Below, in pieces: positions 23,235-34,680 of a stretch of 64,000 bases of DNA (the stretch's first letter is position 1; each line of letters opens with the position of its first letter). A program made the position numbers and the translations under genes. The DNA comes from Ophioderma brevispina (Eukaryota > Echinodermata > Ophiuroidea > Amphilepidida > Ophiodermatidae), in contig JAMKCH010035896.1 of NCBI GenBank assembly GCA_023653785.1, positions 62,001 through 126,000 of the forward strand. The letters run 5' to 3'. A model generated the notes under the pieces. The model had not been told where the DNA came from and did no database searches. It saw nothing but the letters and a program-made list of their open reading frames with translations.

Positions 23235-23790
23235 TTAAAGCAATATTAGCAGATTTTTTTTGAAGAGCGCCCCCATTTTTTCAAAAAAATTGAGATTTTT
23301 ACACGGTTGCATTGGTAACTGGCTTGTAAACTATATACCTGTGAATGGTTAAGCTCGAAAATGTATGTGTGTCACAAACGAAGGAATTTTGTAATTAGAA
23401 TAATTATTATCGGGGATCCCGATAATAATTCAACGGCTGCTGGAAACGGCCTTCCAATGTGAAATAGCCGGGAAATAGCGCCATGTACGTGTCTACGCTC
23501 ATCCATTAGTTGTTTTATTGGTTCAGGCAAGTCAAGTTAGAGGCTATCTTCTCGAGGTGGCACTATTTCATCATGGACGGACATAAACGTAGCATTTCCA
23601 GCTCTGCCGTTAAGTCCAATCTGGGATCCAAATTCTAATTACAAAATCGCTTATTTTATGATAAATACGCATTTCTTAGCATTCTCGTTCGCAGGTATAG
23701 TTTCCTAGACAATTACCAACGTAACTGTGCCAAAATATCAACTTTTAAAAATTGGGGGCGCTCTTCAAAAATGTGCCATTATTGCTTTAA
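23235..23790. mobile_element. Family C MITE, copy 1 (complete, TTAA-flanked)
   Basis: TTAA occurs at 23235-23238 and 23787-23790. The ends are AGCAATATTAGCAG and, in reverse complement, AGCAATAATGGCAC, then TTTTTGAAGAGCGCCCCCA on both sides. Pairing continues through CTGTGAATGGTTAAGCTCG-like and ACTAT-rich segments. The interior carries a perfect palindrome with 13-bp arms (AATTATTATCGGG/CCCGATAATAATT) around 23400-23428. It is 548 bp, non-coding, and present as further copies at 24.1, 56.5 and 58.7 kb. Confidence 0.82.
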
Positions 23791-24088
23791 GTTATATTAG
23801 AAACGAAATGTATAAATAAGGATGAGAACTTTAATATATCCTTTTCGACGACAAAGTGAATCTTCTTCCTCTTCATAAAACTACGAATGTAAATGACTGT
23901 GGAAGCAGTATTCTAGTTCTAATCGCCTTTAATGCTAATTACTGATAGTGATAGCAATTCTGCAAAGACGCTAAAGACCGAGTATGTTGGTATTCATTTA
24001 AATACGTTTGTCATAGCAAATTCAAAGTCCTAGTATAACATATTTTTTTACTCAAAACACGTCCAATTTCCAAGTTGCCGAATGTGGC

Positions 24089-24643
24089 TTAAAGCAATAA
24101 TGGCAAATTTTTTTTGAAGTGCGCCCCCAATTTTCAAAATTTGAGATGTTTGCACATTTGTGTTAATAATTGTCTAGTAAACTATACCTGCAAATGGCAA
24201 TGCTCCAAAATGCGTATTTGTCATGAAAGAATCGATTTTGTAATTATAATTGGGATCCCCGATTGTAATTCATTGGCAGAGCTGGAAACGCCGAATTTAT
24301 GACCGTCCATAATGAAATAGTGCAACCTCACGAAAATTACCTTTATCTTGACTTTCCTGAACTGACGGAACAACTAATGGATGAGCGTAGACACGTACAT
24401 GGGGAAATTTCCCGGCTATTTCACAAAGAAGGACGTTTCCAGCAGCGTTGTATTATTATCGGAGATTTCCGATATTAATTATTCTAACTACAAAATTCCT
24501 TCTTTTGCGACACGTAGACATTTTCGAGCTCTGCCATTCACGGGTATAGTTTACTAGCCAATTATCAATGCAACTGTGCAAAAATCTCAAAATATTTGGA
24601 AAATTGGTGGCGCTCTTCAAAAAATGTGCTATTATTGCTTTAA
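24089..24643. mobile_element. Family C MITE, copy 2 (complete, TTAA-flanked)
   Basis: TTAA occurs at 24089-24092 and 24640-24643. Termini are AGCAATAATGGCA and, in reverse complement, AGCAATAATAGCACA, followed by the family's GCGCCCCCAATTTTC. It is 547 bp, nearly the same length as copy 1, 300 bp away. Its internal segments run inverted relative to copy 1, as expected for an element with long inverted repeats that can insert either way. A 102-codon minus-strand frame inside is incidental. Confidence 0.82.
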
Positions 24644-25122
24644 TTTTAGTATATTCTGCAGTTCGTTTGCAAGTACGAATCTTATATTTTAACTTTAAAT
24701 TCCATACCTTATATTCAAAGCACGAAATAGGTTTTACCTTCATTGAAGCATGTAATATTGCCAAGAACCTAACTATTTTCTAAATTTTACGAAAATTACA
24801 GACACTGTGGAGGATGTGAGAGTTTACTGTGACCAATTATAGTAATGGAAAGAAAATGTTTAGATGAGTTCTTGAGAACGTGCAACTATAAGGAATTAGC
24901 AATAAATGAACCATCCATTCGGCATACATACGTGACCTCTATTTAGTCTCCGAATTATTTTGGGTTCTTTCAGGTGTTACGTTCGGTACACGTGTTCAAT
25001 AAACCATCATCGAGGTTAGGTTATGTGTTACACATTCAGAATAATAATGATATTTTATAAACTAGCATGATTGAAAGCAATTTTGAATTGTTTAAACTGA
25101 AGACTATCCGTAATCCTTTTAC
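24644..25122. other. Intergenic, no gene recognised
   Basis: AT-rich spacer between two TTAA elements. Nothing was recognised. Confidence 0.35.
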
Positions 25123-25588
25123 TTAAAGGAGAACCTTTATCAAGAACAACTTACACAATATACGCTATAAAAATAATTATTGAACACATTTGGAGTGGTT
25201 TCATGGGAAAACGGAATTATACTAACCATAAAACGAATTAAAAGCATTTTGTCTGACCATGCGCTATTTGAAATTCGCGCTACTGTATATGGGATATGTA
25301 TTTGTGTTATGCGATACGGACGGCACAGTAGCGTCATACATCTTCACACATGATGCTTTCATAATGTGTATTTCCTATGGCATGTATGACCTGAACGTGC
25401 CGGTCGTATCGCATAACACGTTATACACTAGCGCGATTTTTAAATAGCACATGGTCAGACTAGATGGTTTTAATTCATTGTTAGGGTTATATAATTCCGT
25501 TTTTCTTTGCAACCACTCGATATGTGGTCAATAATTATTTTATAGTGTATATTGTTTAATATTATTCGTTGTACGGGTTCTCCTTTAA
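25123..25588. mobile_element. TTAA-flanked foldback MITE (family H)
   Basis: TTAA occurs at 25123-25126 and 25585-25588, with ends AGGAGAACC and GGTTCTCCT. The two halves are inverted copies over nearly their whole length: ACAATATACGCTATAAAA with ACAATATACACTATAAAA, GTTATGCGATACGGACGGCA with its counterpart, and CATTTTGTCTGACCATGCGC with its counterpart. The element can fold into one long imperfect hairpin with an apex near 25350. The two short open frames inside mirror each other and are not coding. Single copy in this window. Confidence 0.8.
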
Positions 25589-25804
25589 TACTGTTAATGC
25601 GGATTTGTTAATCGGCCTACGCTGAAATAAGCACAGTTACATTATACCCCTTGTATAGTGTATTAAATATTTTTTTTGATAAAGAGCAGATGCAAAGGGT
25701 ATAGCCGGTTTCATTTTAATTGTCCTGATTAACATGGGCAACTAAAATTTAGAAACAAAATCATAAATTAAAACGGTATATGTCATAATCAATTGGAATT
25801 TTCA

Positions 25805-26296
25805 ACATAAGCGCATCCCAAAAAGTGACTCCCCACCCCTGCAATATGTCTGTCAATTTCCAACGATACGCCGTATTATCCATTACGAGATATATTTGGA
25901 AGCGGTGTTTATTTACGCGTATTTTGACACCTCGCTTGTGGCGATCGACTGAGTATTTTTGAAGTTATGACCGAACCCACCTCGGGATTTAAAAGTTGCA
26001 GTATAAACCCTATAGAGAATGAGAATCAGTCATGCGTAGAAGAAAATGATTGTACTGATTTCCATTGGAAACAGTATGATTGTCAATAGGTTTTACTCTA
26101 AGTTTCAAATTATGGGGGTGTGTTCGGTCAAGTGGGCATAACTTCAACAATTCTCACCATTTGCCACAAATGAGATGTCAAAATACGCGTAAACAAACAC
26201 CGCTTCCAACTATATCCCATAATCTATAATACGCTATATGGTTTGAACTTGACAAATTTCAGGGATAGGGAGTTACTTTTTAGAATGTGCTTAAGT
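25805..26296. mobile_element. Long inverted-repeat element (family I)
   Basis: The left arm starts ATAAGCGCATCCCAAAAAGT. The right arm in reverse complement reads TTAAGCACATTCTAAAAAGT. Both continue through GACTCCC/AACTCCC, TTGGAAGCGGTGTTTATTTA-like and ACGCGTATTTTGACA segments and into GTGTTCGGTCAAGTGGG-like sequence. The arms are about 195 bp each. No unambiguous target duplication was seen, so the outer limits are approximate. Confidence 0.68.
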
Positions 26297-26376
26297 TTGT
26301 TTCGTGGTGTTCTATAGAAGTGGAGACAAAATAGAATTGCTTAAGATCACACAACCGTAACTCTGAATGTCACTTT

Positions 26377-26520
26377 AATAGGATAGTAACTACATACTAC
26401 TCCGTATAACATTTAATAGGATAGTGAATACATACTACTCCGTATAACATTTAATAGGATAGTAACTACATACTACTCCGTATAACATTTAATAGGATAG
26501 TGAATACATACTACTCCGTA
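26377..26520 (+). repeat. 38-bp tandem repeat, four copies, alternating variants
   Basis: The unit begins AATAGGATAGT and ends with CATACTACTCCGTATAACAT then TT. Copies 1 and 3 read AGTAACTACATA while copies 2 and 4 read AGTGAATACATA, so the real repeating unit is a 76-bp dimer present twice. The last copy is cut after CTCCGTA. There are no spacers of unequal sequence, so it is not a CRISPR array. Confidence 0.9.
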
Positions 26521-26870
26521 GAGCAAACAACTCAGGAATAACAACAATATAGCAATAAGTAAAACATGCATGAACAAGGCTTGAAGCTGAAATTGAGAAG
26601 TAGTTTGATGTGAGCATATGAAGCTAACCCACATTTTGTAGCATTACATTGCCATGATTGTAAACGTCACATTTTCTGCCCGAGCATTTGTTGTCCACAA
26701 TAGCCCTACTTTCGGGAATTGCGTCAAACACCTTTACATATGAAACAACAGAAAGCCAGATATTCCTTCTAGATATTTTACTTTCTTAGCTTTTACCTAA
26801 GCAGGGTGGCCAGCTTGTATGTATTCGACGTAAAGCTACGTAAGGTTTACGCAAAATGACATTAGGGACG
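26521..26870. other. Intergenic, nothing recognised
   Basis: Short spacer between the 38-bp tandem repeat and family L. Confidence 0.35.
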
Positions 26871-27643
26871 TTAAAGGCTGACTCAGAGATTTCCCGATGA
26901 GGGCGCACTCAATTTTCAAACAAATCGTGTTTTTTGCATGTACATAATGCTTGTCCATATACTAATCATTGTGTGAAAAAACTAAGCTCAAATCGAAGTC
27001 CTTCATATAGAAAATCAGAACTTTGTTATAAAATTCCGGATCCGGAATTTTTGTTATACACAATATCCTATGGCACTGTATACTGTGCATAAATGTTTAC
27101 TGCATGAAAACGGAAAATCCGATTCATCTCTAACCACAGCTGTTTGAAAGTCTCATTTATTATGATAAAACGAGAATAAAACAAAAAATATCAACGGCGA
27201 CACACTTTTGTCAACTAATTTTAATTATTTATTCTACTAACTACATCCTGTACAAATTTGATGAAAATTCATTGCGGGCAAATATGATTTTTCATAAAAA
27301 TCTAGTTTTACACGTCTTTCTATGAGAAATATGCATATAGAGGGCGCTATAGCATACAAATCATGACCTTTGTAGGCCTATATATGGCAAGATTCCCGCA
27401 ATGGATTGTTCTGTTTTTTCAGAGGTATTAGCTCTTGTGTGTCCTCATTTATATCAGTTGTCAAAATTGTGTCGCCATTGCTTAAAATTGCTCTAAAAAT
27501 AAAAGAGACAATTGCATGGGGTCAAACAGCTGTGTATAACTTTGGAATTGAACATTTTAGGTGACTATCTTTAGTTCTAGATGACTTTTTTTTAATTTCT
27601 ACTAAAAATAATTATATTTCGAAATCTCTGTGTCAGCCTTTAA
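26871..27643. mobile_element. TTAA-flanked element (family L)
   Basis: TTAA occurs at 26871-26874 and 27640-27643. The left end is AGGCTGACTCAGAGATTTC and the right end in reverse complement is AGGCTGACACAGAGATTTC: 19 bp with one mismatch. The 765-bp interior is AT-rich and non-coding. The quality of the ends suggests a relatively recent insertion compared with family A copy 3. Single copy in this window. Confidence 0.8.
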
Positions 27644-28499
27644 GTTGTACTTGTACGTTGAATGTAGAATCCGTTTGTTCATGGGTCAATCGAACAAAGG
27701 AATTCCACGTTTTACATACAAAAAGCCCAGTAAAAATAAGACAAACAAAAATTACAATAAAACAAATTTCTTCAGAATTGTAATTAGAAAATCTCTAAGA
27801 ACAACATCTACTAAATTTACTCAAGAACAGCCTTGTTCTTCCAACAAAATAGAAATCCGAGCACAAAACAAAGCATCGCGATTTTGTTAATAGGAAAGTA
27901 AGCTCAGAAGTGATATGCGATAGCAAAATGTGTAACTTGTCAAGGTTAATTTTAATAGCATGGCCGAAGAAAAGAATAATACGGTCAATAATTTGTACTT
28001 ACAATTTTCTGCATCAGGCAAGTAGCTCTGTACAAGTTGTCGTTACTCCCTGTGGCTGCAGAAATCTATTTGTCTAATAAAGTTAGATGCTTCGGCAAGA
28101 TTGGTATCCTGTAAGTAACAAGGTTTTTTTTTCGTTTAAAAGATGAAATTGAAATATGTATCAGTGCATCCTTTGTACACATCCTTTGTACACACTGCTC
28201 AAAGGTATTCCTACATGAAAAAAAATATTTATTAATCACAAATTGTAGTAACGTTAAGAGGGCACCGAAGTTAAATTGAGTTTGCTACATTTTACGTAAT
28301 TAATGATGATATGACCTTTCAAATTGATTAATTCCGAGATTAGTTTTGGCGGTTTTTTTTTTCTTTCTTTCTTTTTCAATAGATGTTATTCGCCAGAATC
28401 AAAGAGTGCGGAAACGTTTGATTAGGTTGTAATGTTCCTTAAATATGGCGGATTAAAACAACCGATTAAGACAACCGTCTTCCATTGACGTTGTCTCAT
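27644..28499. other. Intergenic, no supported gene
   Basis: An 86-codon plus-strand frame (27630-27890) straddles the end of the family L element, is Lys/Asn-rich and has no recognised homology. A TTTC microsatellite lies at about 28350-28375. Confidence 0.35.
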
Positions 28500-28848
28500 G
28501 CACAACCCAGTGGCGTAACCAGTGGGGGGGGGGGGGGGTCCGGGGCATGCAGCCCCCCTCCCCTCCCCCGGACACAAAAAAAATCGGGAAGGGGAGCAAA
28601 AAGTGGGAAGAAAAAGGGGAAACGGAAGAGAAAAAGAGAAAGAAAAAGAGGGAAAGAGAGAAAGGGGAAAAAGAAGAGGGAAGAAGTTAAAAAGAATAGA
28701 GAAGAATAAACGGAAGGGAGAATGTTGCCCCGGCTCCCCCCTCCCCCCTTGAACCGACTGGAAAACAAATTGGCGCCGGGAAAATCGGGAAAACTTCTTG
28801 AGTCTTGCCCCTCGGAGGCTCAGGTCTGGTTACGCCCCTGGCACAACC
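28500..28848. mobile_element. hAT-type MITE with 8-bp target duplication (family J)
   Basis: The element is 28508-28840 (333 bp), flanked by the exact 8-bp duplication GCACAACC (28500-28507 and 28841-28848). The termini are CAGTGGCGTAACCAG at the left and CTGGTTACGCCCCTG at the right, an inverted repeat with one or two mismatches. Eight-base duplications and CA..TG ends are typical of hAT transposons, and similar CAGxGGCGTA ends are common in animal hAT MITEs. The interior is a G-run, a C-rich tract and a purine-rich AAAAGAGAAAG tract, which creates long but meaningless open frames on both strands. Confidence 0.9.
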
Positions 28849-30231
28849 ACTAATATTTTCTTCCGTAAGCTTTTACAGTAAACAAGTAAACCCTTCAATT
28901 CATTTAGCAGGTATTTTGGAGTCATTTTTGGTGTTTCCATGTCTGTATTCCTTCTGCGTTACAATCGACAAGTTATCGTTCAGCAGCTCTTTCAGTCCGC
29001 CATATTTAAGGAACATGCATTAATTCAAACTTTTTTCGCACTCTTTGTTTCTGGGAATAACATCTGTTTGAAAAACACAACTTTGGCATCCAATATGTGT
29101 AGTCAAGACCCCATCGTAGAAAGTAATTTGTGTTTACGATTTTTTGCAACACTTTTGACCACAGTGTGTTTGACATGTTTAAAAAAATATATAACCTATT
29201 GCCCAAATCAGAAAAAAAAGTCAGGAGCGTAGCAGCCCAGATGTTCCGAGGGGCAGAATCCCGGTAGGTGCAAAATATGTCCTGATCACAAACAAATACC
29301 TCGGGGACAGGGTAAAAAAAGCGCAACAACTAATTAGGATGGATATCTGTATTTTTCGATGTTTTATCAAAATATTTTTCAGGGGATTACTCTACTGCTT
29401 GCCCATCGTCACTTGCTACGGCCTGGAGAAAGTGCAATCTCTGCTGGGCCATTTTCAGAAATATTAATCTCCCCTGTTCAATATAATGGTAGGTTTTAAG
29501 AAAAAGGAGTAACATTATTTACGAGAAAGGAGACGGTAATTAATAACAATCGTTAATAGGAAATGCTTTGAGCCCACGAGACCTAATTAAAACATCTTTG
29601 TCACGCAACACTAGAGTGTGCTCCCGTTGACCAAATGATTAACCAAGGCTAAGAAAGGCATTAAAAGCTCACAAGCCTATCAAGCAAAATTGATGGCGCA
29701 AAGATTGGTTATTGCTAAGTTATCAAAGGGACTGCATTTTGTACGATGAGCATGAACGGCAAGAGGAATCAACAATAGTTTGCTTGGCCGATTTCTAAGG
29801 GGTTTTCTGCAATTTATCTTCGCATTCACGCATTATTAATTGCTTCTAAATTGACTGAAAGTCACTACAGGATATTGACTTACTCTGGAGTAAACGCCTA
29901 GTAAATTCTTTTTTTTAAATAATTAGGATTAAAAGCCTGAACACTCTCCTAGTTTGCTTGTTAATCGACAAGAAGACAAATCTTGCTTTCCTTTTATCTA
30001 TGTAAGGTGTACTATAATATCCATTACATATTTTTGGAAATTGTAAGTATTTTGTTCTTTGAAAAATGAGCTAAGACTACAGTTCTATAATAAGACTATA
30101 ATATTCGAATCGTGCCTGATGATTTTCAATTAAGGTCTTCCCCTAACAAGTTAATTAAATTATTTAGATGCTTTCAGAAAAGAAATATAGATAAATAGCT
30201 CAAATCCATGTCTGATTGATTGAAAAGGTTG
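28849..30231. other. Intergenic, no supported gene
   Basis: Overlapping frames of 97 codons (plus, 28939-29232) and 107 codons (minus, 29006-29329) read the same DNA on opposite strands, with no recognised domain. Otherwise AT-rich sequence. Confidence 0.35.
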
Positions 30232-30331
30232 CAGTAGTAGTAGTATAGTAGTAGTAGTAGTAGGAGTAGTAGTAGTAGTAGTGGTAGTAGTGGTAGTAGT
30301 AGTGGTAGTAGTGGCAGTAGTAGTAGTAGTG

Positions 30332-30407
<76 letters not shown>
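30232..30407 (+). repeat. (TAG)n microsatellite
   Basis: About 175 bp of TAG/AGT repeats with scattered GTGG-type interruptions in the first half and a pure tract of more than 70 bp at the right. It abuts the truncated family E copy. It accounts for the long Thr- or Leu-only open frames on the minus strand. Confidence 0.95.
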
Positions 30408-30542
30408 AGCCTGGCACTTGCACATAATCCCCATCAAGTACCATGGGAAACAAACTTGCGGTTTTGATGGTAGAAGCAATAATGCATATTGCAAAGGTCT
30501 TTTCAATACTCTTGTGAAGACGATCGGAACACGCACCTTTAA
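30404..30542 (+). mobile_element. Family E MITE, copy 2 (truncated and internally deleted)
   Basis: It joins the microsatellite at GAGCCTGGCACTTGCACAT. It continues through GGAAACAAACTTG, GATGGTAGAAGCAATAATGC and TTTTCAATACT, then jumps to GATCGGAACACGCACCT and TTAA (30539-30542). Compared with copy 1 it lacks the left ~45 bp, which the TAG tract replaces, and about 190 bp of interior. Confidence 0.75.
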
Positions 30543-32769
30543 ACGTTGTAGTAGTATAGCAGTATTTGTAGTAGTTGAAACTATTTAAGAATATCTAATT
30601 ATCTATCCCTAGCAGCCACGCCAGAAGAAAGTGACGTCAATTGGGTAATGACAAATACTGCCATATTAAAACCAAAACTCATTTGCATAATACAATTTTG
30701 GTTTGTTTTTAATAGTATTTTGCAATAAGAAAAAATGCAAAACTAAGGTTAGGCAAGCAGCTGAATAAACGGAAAAGAAGTTATTCATTCCAAAACTTTT
30801 TACCATTTTGTATTAAAAACAACCGTCTTGCCCTTGCTGAAGTACGCATGATAGCAGCTTTTTGTTAAAACAGTAGCATGAGACAACTAAGCCGAGTGCC
30901 TAAAAATTTACACGCGGCATGCCCTTACAAATCTATTTTATTAATCTATAGAATTTTAAGTTTGGCTATGCCCTTCAGATTCCATGAGTGGTACAGTTGA
31001 TGTTTGTATTCAAAACAATTTTAATAGTGTAAGAAACCTTTCTATTTGTTTTTAATGACTTTGTTTTTGTGTTTGGGTTGTTACTGTTGGTGTTAATGGA
31101 GATGTTTTTTTTTTTAATTTCCAAATTTCCACACGCTGCTAATAACTTCACACTTGCTTTAACTTAAAAAGTCTCTCATGCATTGCGTTTAGTTTTCCTG
31201 CGTTAATTGTGGACGGTATATGCTTTCACGTGAGCATTCGAAAGTCGATATGTCGAATGCGGTTAATTAAATTGTTTGCTCAATTAAATTGTTCTATTTT
31301 CATTTCCTTCAGAATCTTCATATAACAAAAGTCCCCTTTTCCCTACTAAACCCACCACGATAACATCCATCGCTGGATGAATTGAATAATGAATATGCAT
31401 GCCCACGAAAATCACATTCCACATCAATATACTGTGGTACATCCAGGCGCCCCGATTAGAAGTTATGTTTAAGGAGGACATCAGCTACGTTCTTTAACAG
31501 AGAATCCTAACTTTTTATAATTGAACGTTTAATCAATCTAACTTGACAGTATTACTATTATGCCATACAGAAGTGCTCTACTTATACACTTCAAATGCAA
31601 TAAAGCCTAGTTGGCGCCCTATTAGGTCAAGAAAAAAGAAAGTTCACCACAGCTTGCAGCTCGCATAGGTGTAAAAAGTTTTTGAGAGATTTATAAAATT
31701 TTCTTTTTAAACTGACCAAGTAAAAGGTAAAAAATAATAATATAATAATAATAATAATGCATTTATATATGTGTATATTTACAGAGAATATAACACCTTA
31801 CAACAAATATTTAAAATACAAAATTAATATACAACATGAAATACAGCATAGTATAGATTACTAACAAATCCACAGTTAACACAATTTTAAATATCAGGAA
31901 ATAAGTATGTTTTGGGAACCGCTTCACTTGCAACCAGTGGAGAGTGATCAAAAGCTGTGACGAACTCTGACCACGCCGCATGCAAACACCAAACGCGCAG
32001 CTTTATTTTGCAACCGCTGGAGCCTCTTGCCGCGAAGCACCGAAAAAATGGTCTAAAATTGCCAGAAAAATATCCACCTAGCGCATAGCTTTTTGACTAA
32101 AACAAACCTCATAGCGCTTAGGACTTTGAGCTAAACGAAGCTGAGACCAACTTTTTTTTTTTTTTTGGTCTAAGGAACATCTTCGTTTAAGTACTTGACC
32201 AATTGAAAATAAATATTCAAGTTGTTCACTAACACTAATGCTAAATAGGAATGTATTATGTAATTAAGGTGCAAATCACTTCGTGCAACACCATCAGAGA
32301 AGATGAATACGAGAGATAACCGAACTAGATGTTTCCTGCACTTCCAACCTAATTGCAAGACTTCCGTCTTTCGTCTACTTAATAATAATAAATAACCTGT
32401 CATGCTTTATCTATGCATGTATAGGTCTTGTATTGTGATAAAACTAATAGTATATTTCACGAACACTAGTTTGATTAATGTTGTTCATATTCCGATTATG
32501 CACCTTCCTGTCACTATGTAATTATTAGACTGAGATAGTGGCTACAGTGCACAAGCCTTTACGTACTTCCCTCACAAATACATATCACTCTTTTATAGAA
32601 AGTGCTCAACATTCAATCATGTCGGTATATAAGATCAACGTCTTAATGGTCCCCATACAGCAAATCCCATGAGTGTAGGCCTAATAAACAACGTGTGTGA
32701 TCGTGACATGTGCAGCGTTTATTTACAGGTGTTTGCATTGTCCTCCTGGAATGTACGTAGGGCATCCTG
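30543..32769. other. Intergenic, no gene recognised
   Basis: AT-rich. An ATA/TAA microsatellite lies at about 31736-31758 and a poly-T tract at about 32151-32166. Short open frames (65 and 77 codons) carry no motif. No shared repeats were recognised. Confidence 0.4.
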
Positions 32770-32931
32770 TGAAAGCAGATATAGTCCGGCGGGAGCCATA
32801 GTCCGGGCTCCTTTATTCCAATAACGGATCAAAGCGTGAAACTAATGTTGCGTTAAGAGTCTACTGATTCGAATGCCGTATTCTTTACCGTTTTAGTTGG
32901 ACTGTGAGTCCGGCGGACTATAATTACTTCC
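32770..32931 (+). mobile_element. Family B short MITE, copy 2
   Basis: The core runs 32780-32922 with ends TATAGTCCGGCGGGA and, in reverse complement, TATAGTCCGCCGGACT. A further ~10 bp outside (GTGAAAGCAGA at the left, ATTACTTC at the right) is shared with the copy at 63.7 kb, so the true ends may lie at 32770 and 32930. The length is about 143-160 bp. The TA at each core edge would fit a Tc1/mariner-like TA duplication, but the conserved outer bases argue the element is slightly larger. Confidence 0.72.
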
Positions 32932-33519
32932 CTATTCAGATTTGTGATAAATGTCCAGATCTAAGATTTTATCCCACACATTACGAATGGTAGTAAACAT
33001 TCGTTGAAAACGTTTCATCACAGTTGTAGGTTAATAACTTTTATTCCTTATGGTTGTTACCATAGCTGCGTTGTACCCCACACAAATAGGGGCAAACAGC
33101 AGAACACCTCCACATGTATACAGACACAAATAAGTACACAACACACACAAACAAACACAATTTTTTACTGTTATCGTCTTTCATTTCTGTTTGTTTTCCA
33201 CACCTAGAGATGCACAAAAACTAGACAAATTTATAATGCCTTTAATTCATTAAGATCTTATTTTCATAAGGATCAGAGTTTTAATGTATACCATACAATG
33301 GAATCAGAATCAGTTCAAATACACGTGGGTCCTATTACGCCCACTTGAAGCTGTAATACTATTACAATGTAATAGGCTTGGAAATATTGACAGCAATCAT
33401 TTCTTGACTTAAAGACTGTCCATGTTGGTCGGTAAGTTTGTAATGGTCTCTCTCTCTCTCTATCTATCTCGATCTCAATCTCCCTGACCACTTCTTCCTT
33501 TTTAGCTGTCATTTTATAA
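32932..33519. other. Intergenic with small microsatellites
   Basis: It contains an ACACA-rich stretch near 33133-33160 and a CT/CTAT tract at 33448-33470. No gene was recognised. Confidence 0.35.
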
Positions 33520-33725
33520 CAGAGTTGTATAATTTATACAACAGTTAAGTTAACAGAGTTAAGTTAATAGAGTTGTCAGTTATACAACAGTTAACAGAGT
33601 TGTATAAGTTAAAGGACGGTTAAGTTAAACAACAGTTATAAGTTAAACAAAAGTTAAGTTAACAGAGTTGTAGAAGTTAAACAGAGTTGTACAATAACAG
33701 AGTTAAAACTTATACATCTCTATAC
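33520..33725. repeat. Irregular GTTAAC/AGAGTTGTATAA short-repeat cluster
   Basis: About 200 bp is composed of shuffled words GTTAAGTTAAC, AGAGTTGTATAA, TTATACAACAGTTA and AAGTTAAACA, many of them partial palindromes. There is no fixed period. It is probably slippage-derived. Confidence 0.65.
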
Positions 33726-33959
33726 ACACTGTTTTTTTTTTTCAATTTCTTCCCTTTGTCCTCTAAAATATTCAAATCAAGCTCTTCTAGTTGAAGAAAC
33801 TACACCGAAAGTATTCAGAAATTACCTATTTATACATTGGTAAGTAACATGGCAAATATCATTGACTTTCGATACGACCTCATACTACACGCCACAGGTT
33901 CGCTGTATAGTCAAAGACGATCGAACATGCAAGATCTTCGACACTATCTGAATCTGGAA

Positions 33960-34680
33960 TGATACAAGGTTTACTGACCTATCTCTTGCCCCTATGACCT
34001 CTTTTAACTTTCCGCAATCTTATATTGAAATCAATACGACGCGGTCTTTGTACCCTAAATATCCTCACTCAATAAGCCATCGACCTTCACTAGTGATCTC
34101 CACATTGATTCACCAACCCACGAGAAATGTTTCTTGTCTATTTTCTTCCCAGTTCCAATGTTAAGATGATGTGACTTGTTATGTAAACTAGTCATGAAAG
34201 GTTATGTTGTTAAAGCATCAGCTTTTGGTACCATCAGATGGTTGTTTTACTGGATGCGTTAAAACTATAATAATAGTCCATTGTGGACATTCGGTTCAAG
34301 AACTCATCTTTCTTTATTTAGTTAAACGGAACTTTAAGTGTGTTCTGTTGTTTCTCATCAGTTCATTGTCATTTGTGTCAAAGAAAAGTAGAATGCAATT
34401 TAGAAGTAGGGTTTTCAACAAATCTGATTTATATGTGAGTCAGGTATAATCCGCCCGTGGAAACAGACACTAACATTTATCTACTGTCGCATTTGTAAAG
34501 GTCACTCGGACCTCTGAACACAGGTGGTAAGTGGAACTCAGCTTTGTATTCAATTTTGGGCGAATTGGAAGGACGTTATAATTCAGCACATATAGGTAAG
34601 GTAACTAAATAACTCACGGCAATCGGCTGTCCTATCCACAGCCATTATGACTGTTCAGAATTTTTCTGCTGCAGATTGCA
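33960..34680 (+). repeat. Segment paralogous to 42870-43570
   Basis: Diverged but collinear words are shared with the segment 8.9 kb to the right: CCTATGACCTCTTTTAACTT, AATAAGCCATCGACCTTC, CAGACACTAACATTTAT, TTTGTAAAGGTCA, GTATTCAATTTTGGGCGAAT and CACAGCCATTATGACTG (compare CACAGTCATTATTTCCG). A single-copy ancestor of the 40.8-43.1 kb tandem repeat therefore also exists here. The function is unknown, and an 81-codon frame (34204-34449) has no recognised homology. Confidence 0.55.

Noticed and set aside
26377..26520. Possible CRISPR-like array
   Set aside because: The repeats are contiguous without variable spacers, and the context is animal DNA.
28485..28768. Lys/Arg-rich and Phe/Leu-rich frames on both strands
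   Set aside because: They are produced by the purine-rich interior of the hAT MITE.
30160..30536. Poly-Thr and poly-Leu frames
   Set aside because: They translate the TAG microsatellite.
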